Shown here in pieces: positions 34,814-43,982 of a DNA stretch of 53,782 nt. Positions within the stretch are counted from its first letter, which is position 1. Each line of letters opens with the position of its first letter. Both the position numbers and the translations under genes were made by a program. Location: assembly GCA_016795065.1 (NCBI GenBank), contig JAEUIU010000015.1, forward strand, positions 1-53,782, written 5' to 3'. The stretch comes from Phycisphaerae bacterium (GTDB lineage: Bacteria > Planctomycetota > Phycisphaerae > Phycisphaerales > SM1A02). The notes beneath the pieces are model-generated. The model was given only the letters and a program-made list of their open reading frames with translations, did no database searches and was not told the origin of the DNA.

Positions 34814-36889
34814 TCATCCACCGCACTGGCAGGCGCCGTTGCACTGAATGGCGGACTCGCTCACACAGTAGCTGTCCCACTGGACATTGCAGCAGTAGGG
34901 ATCGATCCCGCAGACGCACTGCGTGCAGCCCGGCTGGTCGCAGCCGCCGAAGCCGTGGACCGTGCAGCAGTTGCTCGTGTCACACGGGCCCCAGGCACCC
35001 AGCAGGATGGCCAGATCCGGCGCCCCGACCTTGCCGTCGAAGGTCAGGTCCATGGCTGGGGAGAAGCCCCACGCACCCAGAAGAATGCCCAGATCGACCG
35101 CTCCGACCAGTCCGTCACCGTCCATGTCTCCCAGGCACGGGACTTCGACGACGCTTGGATGGACGCCCCACCGAGTGATGTCGTTCCAGCCGCCGGAAGT
35201 CTGCATGTGAACCATGTCCTCGTTCTCTTGGTTGTTCGGTTCTCCAAGGAGCCACGGGGCATAGCTCACCGGGTTCGGCCCAGTCACGTCAAGGGCTTGG
35301 AAGACGCCCTCGATCATCTGATCGTGCACGCCGATCAGGGCGCTCGACAGCGGATTCGGAATCTGCAGGAAGTTGGCTGCGATCCAAGCATTCTCGGCGG
35401 GCGTGTTCGGCACCGCCAAGTGACCGCCCAACTGATTGGCAAATCGCTCGGCCTCGGTCCACATCGCCGCACTGACGCCGTAGTAGGCGTGCTTGGTGAC
35501 CGGATTGACGAATGGCCCCATGATCACGCTGGGCGAGCAACGCAGCGTCGCGTGACCGACGCAGTCCTCATCCCACATCGTGGTGCAGCAGTAGCTATCA
35601 AACTCGCAGATCAGGTTGCAGCAGGCCTCCTCGTCGCAACCTGGCCCATGCATCGACGTGCAGGAACCACCCGAGCCGCAGACGGCGAATCCGCCACTCT
35701 CGGTCACGGACGGAGAGATGTTTGAGCCAGGCGTTAGATACCACGCGCCTGTGCTTCCGGCCAGCAGGACCGAGTCCTCGAACCAGGAATTGGTCGGCTC
35801 ACCGAGGGCCCAATTCGCGAAGGTGAATGGTTCGCTGCTTGTCCACACGAACGTTCCTTCGACGTCGACATCATTGAGTCCAACCCAGATGTTGTTCACG
35901 CCGAAGCCTGGCACGGACTGCCCGAAGAACCGGCGCAAGAACTCGTTCTCCTGCTGGGAACGGACCGTAACGATCGACTGGCCCATCTCTGTCGCCTTGA
36001 TGTCCGCATAGAGCCATCCTCCCGTGGAGAACATCGTGTGGCGACGCCCGGTAGCAGGGTTCACGATGGGCCCTGCGATCTGCTGGAACGAGCAGCCGAC
36101 GGCCCCTTCATTTGCACAGAGGCCATCCCATTGGCTGTTGCAGCAATAGGGATCGATACTGCAGACATACTCGCAGCAGTCGCTATCGCTGCAGAATGGC
36201 GTTATATGAATCGTTGTACAGCTCCCCGCGTCGGGATCGCCGCAGAAATACTGCTCCACCTCAGCCACGCTGATCCGGACGGCAGCGACCGGAAGATCGT
36301 TCCACTGGCCAAGGCTGTCCAAAACGTGGACGGCGTCCTCGTTTCCGGAACTGTCCGGCTGGCCGGGGAGCCAGTTGAGATACGTGACCGCCTGACCACC
36401 TGCCCAGACGAAGTTGCCCTCGTTGGCGATGTCATTCAGCCCGATCCAGTAGTTCGGCCCAAGTCCAAGGCCGAGGACCGTTTGGAGCACCCATTCGTTC
36501 TCCGCAGCATCGCGGATGGAGACCAGATGCCCGCCAAGTGCGGCTGCCCCATTCTGGGCACCGCTCCACGTCGCGTCATCGAGGATGAAATACGAGTTGC
36601 CATTCGTCGGGTGCACGAAGGGGCCAAGAATCGGGGCCGCCGTACAGTAGGTCTGCGCTTCGCTCACGCAGAATCCATCCCAGTTGATGTTGCAGCAGAA
36701 GGAATCGAAGCCGCAGACGGCCATGCAGCAATCGAAGTCGTCGCAGCCCGGCCCATGAAGTTCGAAGCAGGATCCTCCCGAGCCGCATTGCCCGAACGTC
36801 GTCGCAACCGTTCCCATCGCAAGAAGCCCGCCACATGCGCATGCGACCGCTCCTCGGCCGAAGCGCCCGATCGTGTCGTGTCGTTGCAT
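34814..36889 (-). CDS. secreted protein with three C-type lectin domains, eight-cysteine modules and dockerin-like repeats
   Basis: 691 aa with GGAGG seven bases before the ATG. The N-terminal hydrophobic segment (about 14-33) looks like a signal peptide. Cys modules lie at 41-82, 224-266, 410-451 and 641-683. C-type lectin domains lie at about 88-216, 272-403 and 457-584. Domain 1 has 'WIGL', a QPD motif (177-179) and 'WND' (196-198). Domain 2 has 'WVGL' and EPT but no WND. Domain 3 has EPN (550-552) and WND (568-570). In animal C-type lectins QPD tends to go with galactose-type and EPN with mannose-type binding, with calcium; sugar binding here is inferred. Dockerin-like repeats (586-636, 'GDMDGDGLVGAVDLGILLGAWG') lie inside the chain, before the last Cys module. 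Likely a surface lectin. Confidence 0.9.
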   Translation of the reverse strand: MQRHDTIGRFGRGAVACACGGLLAMGTVATTFGQCGSGGSCFELHGPGCDDFDCCMAVCGFDSFCCNINWDGFCVSEAQTYCTAAPILGPFVHPTNGNSYFILDDATWSGAQNGAAALGGHLVSIRDAAENEWVLQTVLGLGLGPNYWIGLNDIANEGNFVWAGGQAVTYLNWLPGQPDSSGNEDAVHVLDSLGQWNDLPVAAVRISVAEVEQYFCGDPDAGSCTTIHITPFCSDSDCCEYVCSIDPYCCNSQWDGLCANEGAVGCSFQQIAGPIVNPATGRRHTMFSTGGWLYADIKATEMGQSIVTVRSQQENEFLRRFFGQSVPGFGVNNIWVGLNDVDVEGTFVWTSSEPFTFANWALGEPTNSWFEDSVLLAGSTGAWYLTPGSNISPSVTESGGFAVCGSGGSCTSMHGPGCDEEACCNLICEFDSYCCTTMWDEDCVGHATLRCSPSVIMGPFVNPVTKHAYYGVSAAMWTEAERFANQLGGHLAVPNTPAENAWIAANFLQIPNPLSSALIGVHDQMIEGVFQALDVTGPNPVSYAPWLLGEPNNQENEDMVHMQTSGGWNDITRWGVHPSVVEVPCLGDMDGDGLVGAVDLGILLGAWGFSPAMDLTFDGKVGAPDLAILLGAWGPCDTSNCCTVHGFGGCDQPGCTQCVCGIDPYCCNVQWDSYCVSESAIQCNGACQCGG

Positions 36890-37283
36890 GATGTGCCTCC
36901 CAATGCGTTGGACGGCGGCGATCGTTGATGCCCCACTCCATCCGCGCCACCATTCCGCACGACTGGATCATCGCGCGCGGCAATCGATGGTGCATGCGTA
37001 CCAAAACCCAAGCGTCAAAGAACGAATAGCGAGCATTCATGAAGCGCGCAGCCTCTGCGTGCGCGATTGCTTGGGCTGCGCGATGCAATGACGACAGTGG
37101 AATCGCAGTGCACTCCGAGGACGGCGAGAAGCGGAGGGATGCTCCGCCGCTCGATCCCTTTGAGGGCGCCTCCCTGCAGCAGGCCCAACCGCGATGCCTC
37201 GCTCACAAATTCGATAGAAAACGAAAGGAGTCCCTCCTCGCACCGCACGGGAAACTCCTTGTCTTCCGCTACTCTACGGAACG
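36890..37283. other. divergent intergenic region between lectin gene and htrA-like gene
   Basis: 394 bases that must hold both promoters. On the minus strand a TTGACG (about 37014-37019) lacks a clear -10 at the right distance. An AAGGAG-like stretch near 37225 precedes no start codon. No supported gene, RNA or repeat is seen. Confidence 0.5.
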
Positions 37284-38693
37284 ATGATCCGACGACTCCT
37301 CTCCCGTTCCAGGCACGTCCTCCTGCTTGGGGCCCTCACCATCGGCTTCCTCTCTTCGATCGCACCCGCGCAATCCCGCGAGGAATCACTCGCCGCCGCC
37401 AATCTCGATTTCCGAGAAGTCGTCCGCAGTGCGCGGGCCAAGGTCTTCCCCGCCGTCGCCTACATCAAGTGCCTCCGCCAGAGCATGGAGTCCGGCCGGG
37501 CCCGGACCGAAGAGGTGGGTGGCTCCGGCGTCGTCGTCAGCGAGAGCGGTGAGCTGCTCACCAACTGGCATGTCATCGATCGGGCCGTTGAGATCCGCTG
37601 CCTCCTCTCCGACGGCCGTGCCTTCAAGGCAGACCTGGTGGCGAGCGATCGCGATCTCGATCTGGCGTTGGTCAAGCTTCAGCTCGACACGAAGCACGAG
37701 CCCATTCCCGTGGCGACGATCGGCCCCTCCTGCGAATTGGAGGAAGGCGACTTCGTGATGGCGATGGGCGCCCCGTGGGGCCTCAACCGATCGGTCTCCG
37801 TCGGCATCGTGAGTTGCACCCGCCGCTTCCTCCCGGACTCAAGCGAATATTCGCTCTGGCTACAGACCGACGCGTCGATCTCGCCCGGCAACTCCGGCGG
37901 ACCGCTCGTGGACACCAAGGGCCGCATCGTCGGCATCAACACGCTCGCCCGCATGGCTGGCGGTGACATGGGGTTCTCGATTCCCTCCGACACGATCAGC
38001 GAAGTTCTTGACCGGATGCGAACCCAAAAGGAGGTCGGCTGGTCCTGGACGGGCCTCGCCCTACAGCCGCTGCGGGATTTCGATCGCGACGTCTACTTCG
38101 AAGGCACCGAGGGGGTGATCGTGGCCGGCGTCGAAGCGAACAGCCCGGCGGCCGCCGCCGGCCTGCGCAGCCGCGATCGGCTGAAGTCCATCGGAGGCGT
38201 CGCCACGACCGCCCTGACCAGCGAGGAACTGCCGGCCATCCGCCGTCGCCTCGCCCTCCTGCCCGCCGACACGCCCGTCGAACTCGCCTTCGAGCGGAGT
38301 AGCCCCACTGGGATCGAGCGAATGACCGCCCAAGTCACGCCCATCCGCAAGGGTCGCGTGCAAGGCGAAGAGGTCGACTGCCCGCGATGGGGTCTGACGG
38401 CCAAGGCCATCAACCGCTTCGAGAACGCTGAGCTTTTCCGACAGCGACCCGAAGGCGTCTTCATCTTCGGCGTGCGAGCTCCCGGCAACGCCGGAGCGGC
38501 CGGCCTACAGGAGAACGACATCCTCCTCGAGATCGACGGTCAGGCCCTCAAGACCTTGGACGACGTTCGCGCCGCCCACGCCCGCTCCCTCGAGAAGCTC
38601 GCCGAGAAGAAGCGTCTGCTCGTGAAGCTCATCCGAGCCGGCCAGATGCGGCAGATCGTTCTCGACATCTCGCGCGACTACGAACGCGAGTGA
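37284..38693 (+). CDS. HtrA/Deg-type periplasmic serine protease with PDZ domains
   Basis: 469 aa. Signal peptide with hydrophobic core about 12-27 and a cut near 'APA'. A trypsin-like protease domain carries the full triad: His96 in 'TNWHV', Asp126 in 'DLDLALVKL' and Ser204 in 'PGNSGGP'. Two PDZ-like domains follow at about 253-345 and 370-465; the second has 'VFIFGVRAPGNAGAAGLQENDILLEIDG'-type landmarks in shortened form. HtrA proteases degrade or refold misfolded envelope proteins. The next gene starts 84 bases downstream on the same strand and encodes another PDZ protein with protease-like but inactive folds, so the two are probably cotranscribed. Confidence 0.93.
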   Translation: MIRRLLSRSRHVLLLGALTIGFLSSIAPAQSREESLAAANLDFREVVRSARAKVFPAVAYIKCLRQSMESGRARTEEVGGSGVVVSESGELLTNWHVIDRAVEIRCLLSDGRAFKADLVASDRDLDLALVKLQLDTKHEPIPVATIGPSCELEEGDFVMAMGAPWGLNRSVSVGIVSCTRRFLPDSSEYSLWLQTDASISPGNSGGPLVDTKGRIVGINTLARMAGGDMGFSIPSDTISEVLDRMRTQKEVGWSWTGLALQPLRDFDRDVYFEGTEGVIVAGVEANSPAAAAGLRSRDRLKSIGGVATTALTSEELPAIRRRLALLPADTPVELAFERSSPTGIERMTAQVTPIRKGRVQGEEVDCPRWGLTAKAINRFENAELFRQRPEGVFIFGVRAPGNAGAAGLQENDILLEIDGQALKTLDDVRAAHARSLEKLAEKKRLLVKLIRAGQMRQIVLDISRDYERE

Positions 38694-38777
38694 CCACCGT
38701 CAACCAACCGCTCAGACCTTTGCACCTTGCTCTTTGGCGTCCCACCCTCGGCCCAGCGCCGGCACGGACCATTTCCT

Positions 38778-41063
38778 ATGCGAATCGCCCGACCTCTCTC
38801 TGTCTTCGCCGCTTTCGCCACCCTGTCGTTCACGGGCCTCAGCGCGGCGACATCGCCTCAATCGATCGCTCCCGCGGTGCTCGTCGCGGCGGCAGAGGAG
38901 GCTTCCACGATCGACCGAAAGGCAATCGCCGAACTCGTCGCTCCGAGTTTCGTCATCGTGGAAATGACCCTCAAGCAGGACCGCGGTGAATCGCCGAACG
39001 GCCGCAACGGCGGAACCATGTTCGAGCAGTACATCGGCGACGAGCGGCCATTGGAGCTGCCGGGCTTCCTTCTCGACGCGTCCACGGTGGTAGCCCGCGA
39101 CCCCGAGGTGCCAAGCCGCTTCGTGAAGTCCATCCGCGTGCGTCAGGGCGCCGCTGCCGTCGACGCTACGCCCAAGGCCTGGTTCACCGAGGATGGCGGC
39201 TTTCTCCTGTCGCTCGCCGCGCCGCTCCCTGCCGCGAAGCCCCTTCAATTCCTCGGCGAGACGGCCAAGCCCGAGGGCCCCGTGGCCAGCGTGCGGGCCC
39301 AAGACGCCCAAGGCATCTGGGCACTGACGGTTGGTTCGCCGGAAGACCGTTTCGCCCTTGAGTTCCAGCAACAGGGCAGCGTTCCCGTGCAGGCCACCCA
39401 GAGCGACAGCGTCACGGTCGACGACAAGGGCCGCGTCGTCGCGTTCGCCCTCTCCAGCCGTCGCAGCGAGTCCAGTAGCGCGGTGAATGACCCACGACGC
39501 TGGCCATCGATCGACAACAAGGCGATGGAGTCGATGCTGAAGGAAACCGCCAAGCGAGCCGACTCGTCGATTCTCCGCACGACACTGCACTTCCGCAGCC
39601 CGCGCAAGACCCAGGGCAGCCGACAGATGTTCGAGTCCGGCCCCGAGGTCGCGACCGAACTCGAGACGATGTCGATTCTCCTCGCCGACGGCTCCCTCCT
39701 CGTCCTCGCTGACCTCGTGAACACGACCACCGCCCGCCTTGAGACCATCGATGTCGTCGATGCATCGGGCACGACCCATCAGGCCAGCTTCGTGGCCACG
39801 CTCCGCGACTGGGGCGCCTTCCTTGCGAAGCCGAAGGGCGACGCAGCAACGAGTCTCTCCGGTGGCACCGCCCTTTCGACCGCGGACATCGCGGCCTACC
39901 GCAATCGGCTCATGATGGCCTCATCGGTCCGCGTCGTCGGCCGGGCCCGGGTCAGCGATCCGATGCACGTCCGACCCGGTGGGTTCGACGTCGGCTGGCG
40001 CAGCATCCGCTTTCCCACCGGCATCGTCGAGCCAATGAGCGCCTACCTCTTCGACCAGGACGGCGCTCTTGCCGCCTTCCCGATCGCCAAGCGCGAGCAA
40101 CCGGGCGAACGCAGCCGATGGGCCCGCTCCTTCGGCGCTCTCACCCCGGCAAGCGTGATCGCCGAGGTGCTCCGCTCCATCGGTGATGCGACCGACCCGA
40201 CGAACATCCCGCTCTCGGAGGAAGAGGAATCCCGCACCGGCTGGCTCGGCGTTCTCATGCAGCCGCTCGACCCCGAACTCGCCCGCGCCAACGGCGTTGC
40301 CGAGCTCACCCGCGACGGCGAGTTCGGCGGCCTCGTCACCTTTGTCTATCCCGACTCGCCCGCGGCCAAGAGCGGCATCGAGCCGGGGATGATCCTCCTC
40401 TCGATCACCACACCCAGGCGACAGCAGCCGATCGAGATCACCCTTGAGGAAATGGACCTCGGCTGGCCTGGCGTCTTCCCGTGGGAACGGCTCGACGAAC
40501 TCCCCGAGGAGTACTACGACCAGATTCCCGCACCGTGGCCGCCCATCGAGGACTCGCTCAACCGCACCCTCACCGAACTGGGTATCGGCAGCGGCTACGA
40601 GCTGGAGCTGGCCAACAACGGCACCTCGGCGAAGAAGGCTTTCACCGTCGACCTGAGCCCGTCGCACTTCAACAACGCCCCGAAGTTCGAGGCGCAGGAG
40701 ATGGGCCTGACGGTGCGCGACGTGACCCTCGAGGTCCGCCAGTACCTCAACCTCACCGCCGAAGATCCGGGCGTGATCGTCTCGAAGCTCGAGCCAGGTC
40801 AACGGGCCAGCGTCGCCGGCGTGCGCCCGTTTGAGATCATCGAGAGCGTCGACGACGTGCCGGTGCGCACCGCCGAGGAATTCGGCAAGGCCATCGCCGG
40901 CAAGAAGGACCTTCGCTTCACGGTCAAGCGAGCCCAGAAGGAACGCGTGGTCAAGGTCTCCCTGACCTCGGCAACGCCGGGCGACGGAGACGGGGATGCG
41001 GAATCCGGAGACGCAGAACCGGGCGATGAACCAGTGAAGCCGAGTTCGACGCCGGGCGGGTAA
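38778..41063 (+). CDS. secreted PDZ-domain protein with probable degenerate trypsin-like domains
   Basis: 761 aa from ATG 38778, chosen over ATG 38727 because a signal peptide starts there (hydrophobic about 8-24). Residues about 55-160 ('PGFLLDASTVVARDPEV' then 'DGGFLLSLAAP') and a second stretch starting at 'ETMSILLADGSLLVLADLV' and reaching 'RDWGAFLAKP' align by eye with the strand pattern around the catalytic His and Asp of the preceding protease. In both, the catalytic residues are replaced, and no 'GNSGG' serine motif occurs. Two PDZ-like regions follow: one with 'GWLGVLMQ' and 'SPAAKSGIEPGMILLSI', one with 'PGVIVSKLEPGQRASVAGV'. The tail is Gly/Asp/Glu/Pro-rich. I infer a non-catalytic partner or regulator of the neighbouring HtrA. 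It could also be an independent PDZ scaffold. Confidence 0.75.
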   Translation: MRIARPLSVFAAFATLSFTGLSAATSPQSIAPAVLVAAAEEASTIDRKAIAELVAPSFVIVEMTLKQDRGESPNGRNGGTMFEQYIGDERPLELPGFLLDASTVVARDPEVPSRFVKSIRVRQGAAAVDATPKAWFTEDGGFLLSLAAPLPAAKPLQFLGETAKPEGPVASVRAQDAQGIWALTVGSPEDRFALEFQQQGSVPVQATQSDSVTVDDKGRVVAFALSSRRSESSSAVNDPRRWPSIDNKAMESMLKETAKRADSSILRTTLHFRSPRKTQGSRQMFESGPEVATELETMSILLADGSLLVLADLVNTTTARLETIDVVDASGTTHQASFVATLRDWGAFLAKPKGDAATSLSGGTALSTADIAAYRNRLMMASSVRVVGRARVSDPMHVRPGGFDVGWRSIRFPTGIVEPMSAYLFDQDGALAAFPIAKREQPGERSRWARSFGALTPASVIAEVLRSIGDATDPTNIPLSEEEESRTGWLGVLMQPLDPELARANGVAELTRDGEFGGLVTFVYPDSPAAKSGIEPGMILLSITTPRRQQPIEITLEEMDLGWPGVFPWERLDELPEEYYDQIPAPWPPIEDSLNRTLTELGIGSGYELELANNGTSAKKAFTVDLSPSHFNNAPKFEAQEMGLTVRDVTLEVRQYLNLTAEDPGVIVSKLEPGQRASVAGVRPFEIIESVDDVPVRTAEEFGKAIAGKKDLRFTVKRAQKERVVKVSLTSATPGDGDGDAESGDAEPGDEPVKPSSTPGG

Positions 41064-41069
41064 GGCCCA

Positions 41070-41585
41070 TCACGAGCTCGGATTCGCTCGCGCCACCATC
41101 TCCAGCATCATGCGCCATTCGCCGTAGCGATACGGGATCGCATGTCGCTCGTGAAGGAGTCGCAGGGCCTCATGGGTGCGTTGGTAGAGGTCTTCCTGCC
41201 AGGTGCGGGCGGCCCGATCGCAGAAGAAGATACGGCAGCCAAGTGGCCGCTCAAGATGGGCGCCGCACACCCGGTCAACCAAGAGAAAGGGACAGTCGCC
41301 CCGCTCCTTGGCGGCGGCGATCTCCGCGAGGCCGGAGGGTGGCCCGCCGCGCGCTCGGAGAGAACGCACGCACCAGACGACATCAAGACCCGTTACGTAG
41401 AGGCGGTGGTCATAGCGTTCGAAGTGGCAACAGCGACCGCTGGCGAGGCAGACCGGTCGTTCGCGAGCGACTTCCGCTGCGATCAGTTCGTGGAGCGAAC
41501 GTAACCCCTCGGCGACCTCGGGCTGCTCGATCGCTTCGCTCCAGGCTCGAATGAGTTCAGCGGGGGTGAGACCGGAATCGTTCAC
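41070..41585 (-). CDS. YkgJ-type cysteine-cluster protein (shorter paralogue)
   Basis: 171 aa, start GTG 41585 overlapping the TGA of the upstream gene (GTGA). Cysteine pattern: 'C-x5-CC' near 46-53, then 'CPFL', 'VCGAH' and 'RPLGCRIFFCD'. This parallels the UPF0153/YkgJ family, thought to bind zinc or an iron-sulfur centre, but the first 'C-x-x-C' pair is reduced. Cytoplasmic, with no signal peptide. Biochemical role unknown. Its stop is six bases from the stop of the convergent PDZ gene. Confidence 0.75.
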   Translation of the reverse strand: MNDSGLTPAELIRAWSEAIEQPEVAEGLRSLHELIAAEVARERPVCLASGRCCHFERYDHRLYVTGLDVVWCVRSLRARGGPPSGLAEIAAAKERGDCPFLLVDRVCGAHLERPLGCRIFFCDRAARTWQEDLYQRTHEALRLLHERHAIPYRYGEWRMMLEMVARANPSS

Positions 41586-42082
41586 GAGTCCACTCCGAAG
41601 GGTGTTGCCTTCCGATCAAGGTCGCGCTGGATTCGGATCTCAACAAACGAGTACAGCCGGCCGCGACCCATCCCTGGACAGGGCGTCCGGGCCTTCGCCT
41701 CCGCCCAAGCAGCATCGCTTTCGATGTTCTCCGGCCAGAAGGGCCAGGTACGACACTGCTGGGGCCGCACCGCGTAGATGCCACAGACGGCCTTGCCGGG
41801 CAGCGACGTGCGATCGAGGAAGGTGCAGTCAAAGCCGCGCTCACCGCGATGCTCGTTTAGCGAGCGACGCGTGCCGATCCGTCGGCTGTAGCGTCGCAGG
41901 AACTCCTCCTCGTCAAGTCCGAGTGACGCAGCCATGGCTCGGCCTTCGTCCGGGGTGAACCAGACTGCACCTGGCCCGCCGGTGCAGCAGTTGCCGCATT
42001 GCGTGCATTCGAAGCGCAGGCCATCCTGGTACCACACGCTCGCTGGCTCGGAGGTCGGTTCCACCGGGAAGACTCCGTTCAA
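41582..42082 (-). CDS. YkgJ-family cysteine-cluster protein
   Basis: 166 aa, start TTG 42082 overlapping the preceding stop (TTGA). It has the full family signature: 'C-T-Q-C-G-N-C-C' at 26-33, then 'FDCTFL', 'AVCGIYAVRPQQCRTWPFWPE' features with Cys and Arg-Pro. The family is annotated as a putative zinc- or iron-chelating domain of unknown reaction. Overlapping stops and starts on both sides show translational coupling to the genes around it. Confidence 0.85.
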   Translation of the reverse strand: MNGVFPVEPTSEPASVWYQDGLRFECTQCGNCCTGGPGAVWFTPDEGRAMAASLGLDEEEFLRRYSRRIGTRRSLNEHRGERGFDCTFLDRTSLPGKAVCGIYAVRPQQCRTWPFWPENIESDAAWAEAKARTPCPGMGRGRLYSFVEIRIQRDLDRKATPFGVDS

Positions 42083-43119
42083 GACCGGCCGCGCGGCGGG
42101 CCACCGCTTTCGCGTTCATCCGGCCCCTTCCGCTTCGGCGGCTCGCCCGGTCCCGCCTCGCCCCACCGGTCGACCTCGGCCAGATGCAACTCCGGCTGGG
42201 TGCGTCGATGCGGGATGGCGGAAAGCTCTTCCGGCCGCTCGTCGAAGGCCACTCGGTCCATCGAATAGACCCCCTTGAACGCCCATTCCTGCGACTCGTC
42301 GAACCAGTCGGCGATGAGTTCCTCGATCTCGGCCAGCGAACCGGCGGTCGCCCAGAAGGAGACGTACGCCCCAGCCTCGGGATCACCCTCGATCGGCTCG
42401 GCGATGACGATCGCGTGCCAGAGGGTCATGCCCAGTTCGCGGCCTCCCTCGTCGATGTTGGACTCTGGATCGATGTTGAGGGCGAGGTCCCACGCCTCGC
42501 GCAGTTGGAGCATCAGTTCATCGATGTCCGGGGAGTGTTCGTCCTCGATCTCAAGGACCTCGCGGATCTTTGAGAGCGGTTCGTCCGGGTCGAGTCCGCC
42601 CGGCCATGTCTCGGCGACCTCTTCCAGGTCGAGCTTGGTGAGAATCTCCTCGACCTTGTCGCGCCATTCGATCGGGACATGGATCGCCACGCCCTTCCAA
42701 CTGTCGACGAAGACCTCGATGAAGGGCTCCTCGGCGTTTGCGCCGGCACCGATGCAGACGTCCTCGACAATGATCTCCTCGAACTCGTACCAGACCCGAA
42801 GGAAGTGATCGAGCGGCAGCGCCTCCTCGCCCACGTAGACGTCCATGCTGCGATAGGCGTCGCGCGAGCCGATCTCGACGACCGGCGTCACCTCTTCGGG
42901 CAGAAGGGCGAAGGCAGCGTCGATCAGGTCCTTGAGCTTCTCGTGGCTGACCACGACGTGAAAGGCGTAGGAATCCGGCTCGTCGTCCTCCCCTGCCTGA
43001 TAGGTCAGGGTGTAGCCCTGCACCGGCTCCGGAAGCCCCTCCGGCTCGACCCCTAGCGGAAGCTGGAAGCCCCCTACGCGGTGCCGCTCCAAGTCTTGAC
43101 GAATCCGGAATTCACGCAT
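42079..43119 (-). CDS. acidic protein of unknown function
   Basis: 346 aa from ATG 43119; the longer frame upstream (to 43263) overlaps livF and has no support. Rich in Glu and Asp, with no signal peptide or membrane helix. Visible landmarks are 'PPLGVEPEG'-like N-terminal text, a mid-region 'EEPFIEVFVDSWKG' and a basic, Pro/Gly-rich C-terminus. I do not recognise a family. It starts 91 bases after livF with no terminator between them, so it may be the sixth gene of the liv transcript. It heads a coupled trio with the two YkgJ-type genes. Confidence 0.8.
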   Translation of the reverse strand: MREFRIRQDLERHRVGGFQLPLGVEPEGLPEPVQGYTLTYQAGEDDEPDSYAFHVVVSHEKLKDLIDAAFALLPEEVTPVVEIGSRDAYRSMDVYVGEEALPLDHFLRVWYEFEEIIVEDVCIGAGANAEEPFIEVFVDSWKGVAIHVPIEWRDKVEEILTKLDLEEVAETWPGGLDPDEPLSKIREVLEIEDEHSPDIDELMLQLREAWDLALNIDPESNIDEGGRELGMTLWHAIVIAEPIEGDPEAGAYVSFWATAGSLAEIEELIADWFDESQEWAFKGVYSMDRVAFDERPEELSAIPHRRTQPELHLAEVDRWGEAGPGEPPKRKGPDERESGGPPRGRS

Positions 43120-43210
43120 GCTTCCCGCATGGTAGCAGTCGCATCCCGCCCGGTCGTCCAGTGATCCCCTCCCAGCGGCCTCGAGAGGTGCTTTCGCATC
43201 CAGAATCGGT

Positions 43211-43936
43211 TCAGTCGCCCAGATAGGCCTCGCGGACGCGCGAACTCTTGAGGAGTTCCGCACCAGAGTCGGTCATGACCACATGGCCCGTCTCAAGGAC
43301 ATAACCGCGATCGGCGAGTTTCAGGGCCGCGCGAGCGTTCTGCTCGACGAGGAGAATCGTCATTCCCTCGGAGCGGAGTTCCTTGACCGCCTCGAAAATC
43401 CTGGCAACGAGAATCGGGGCGATCCCCATCGAGGGTTCATCCATCATAAGCATCGTGGGCCGGCTCATCAGGGCCCGACCGATGGCAAGCATTTGCTGTT
43501 CGCCGCCTGAGAGTGTCCCGCCAAGTTGGGAGAGCCGCTCCTTGAGCACAGGGAAGAGCGTGAACACGCGGGCCCGGTCGGCTTCGATCCCTTCGGCGTC
43601 GGAACGGATGTAGGCGCCCATCTCCAGGTTCTCGCCGACGGTCAGACGCGGAAAGATCTTGCGGCCCTCGGGCACCTGGGCCAAGCCGCGGCGAACGACG
43701 GTGTCCGGGAGGAGATCCGTGATGTTCTCACCTTGGAAGCTGATAGAGCCGCCGCGAATCCGAAGGACGCGCGAGATGCACATGAGCGTCGAGGTCTTCC
43801 CCGCCCCGTTCGCCCCGATGAGGGAGACGATCTCGCCCTTGGCGACCTCGATCGAGATGCCATGCAGAACATCGATCGCGCCGTAACCGGCTCGCAGATC
43901 GCGCACCGCAAGGAGCGGAGTCGCCATGGGACTCAT
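43211..43936 (-). CDS. livF: branched-chain amino acid ABC transporter ATP-binding protein LivF
   Basis: 241 aa from ATG 43936, chosen because GGTGGA lies five bases upstream (ATG 43927 is the alternative). Walker A 'GANGAGKT' at 41-48, then 'LAQVPEGRKIFPRLTV', ABC signature 'LSGGEQQ', Walker B 'LMMDEPSMG' and H-loop-region 'LLVEQN', all typical of LivF. Length is normal for the family. It powers uptake with LivG. It follows livG after 46 bases. Confidence 0.95.
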   Translation of the reverse strand: MSPMATPLLAVRDLRAGYGAIDVLHGISIEVAKGEIVSLIGANGAGKTSTLMCISRVLRIRGGSISFQGENITDLLPDTVVRRGLAQVPEGRKIFPRLTVGENLEMGAYIRSDAEGIEADRARVFTLFPVLKERLSQLGGTLSGGEQQMLAIGRALMSRPTMLMMDEPSMGIAPILVARIFEAVKELRSEGMTILLVEQNARAALKLADRGYVLETGHVVMTDSGAELLKSSRVREAYLGD

Positions 43937-43982
43937 TGGCATCCACCCCGCTGTCGTGGCATCCGTGTTCGAGCTCCGATCG

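Noticed and set aside
36890..37283. Small genes in the gap between the lectin and htrA-like genes
   Set aside because: Open frames here are short, lack ribosome binding sites and overlap likely promoters.
43120..43263. N-terminal extension of the acidic protein into livF
   Set aside because: It overlaps livF and reads as low-complexity Arg/Ala text; ATG 43119 starts the plausible protein.
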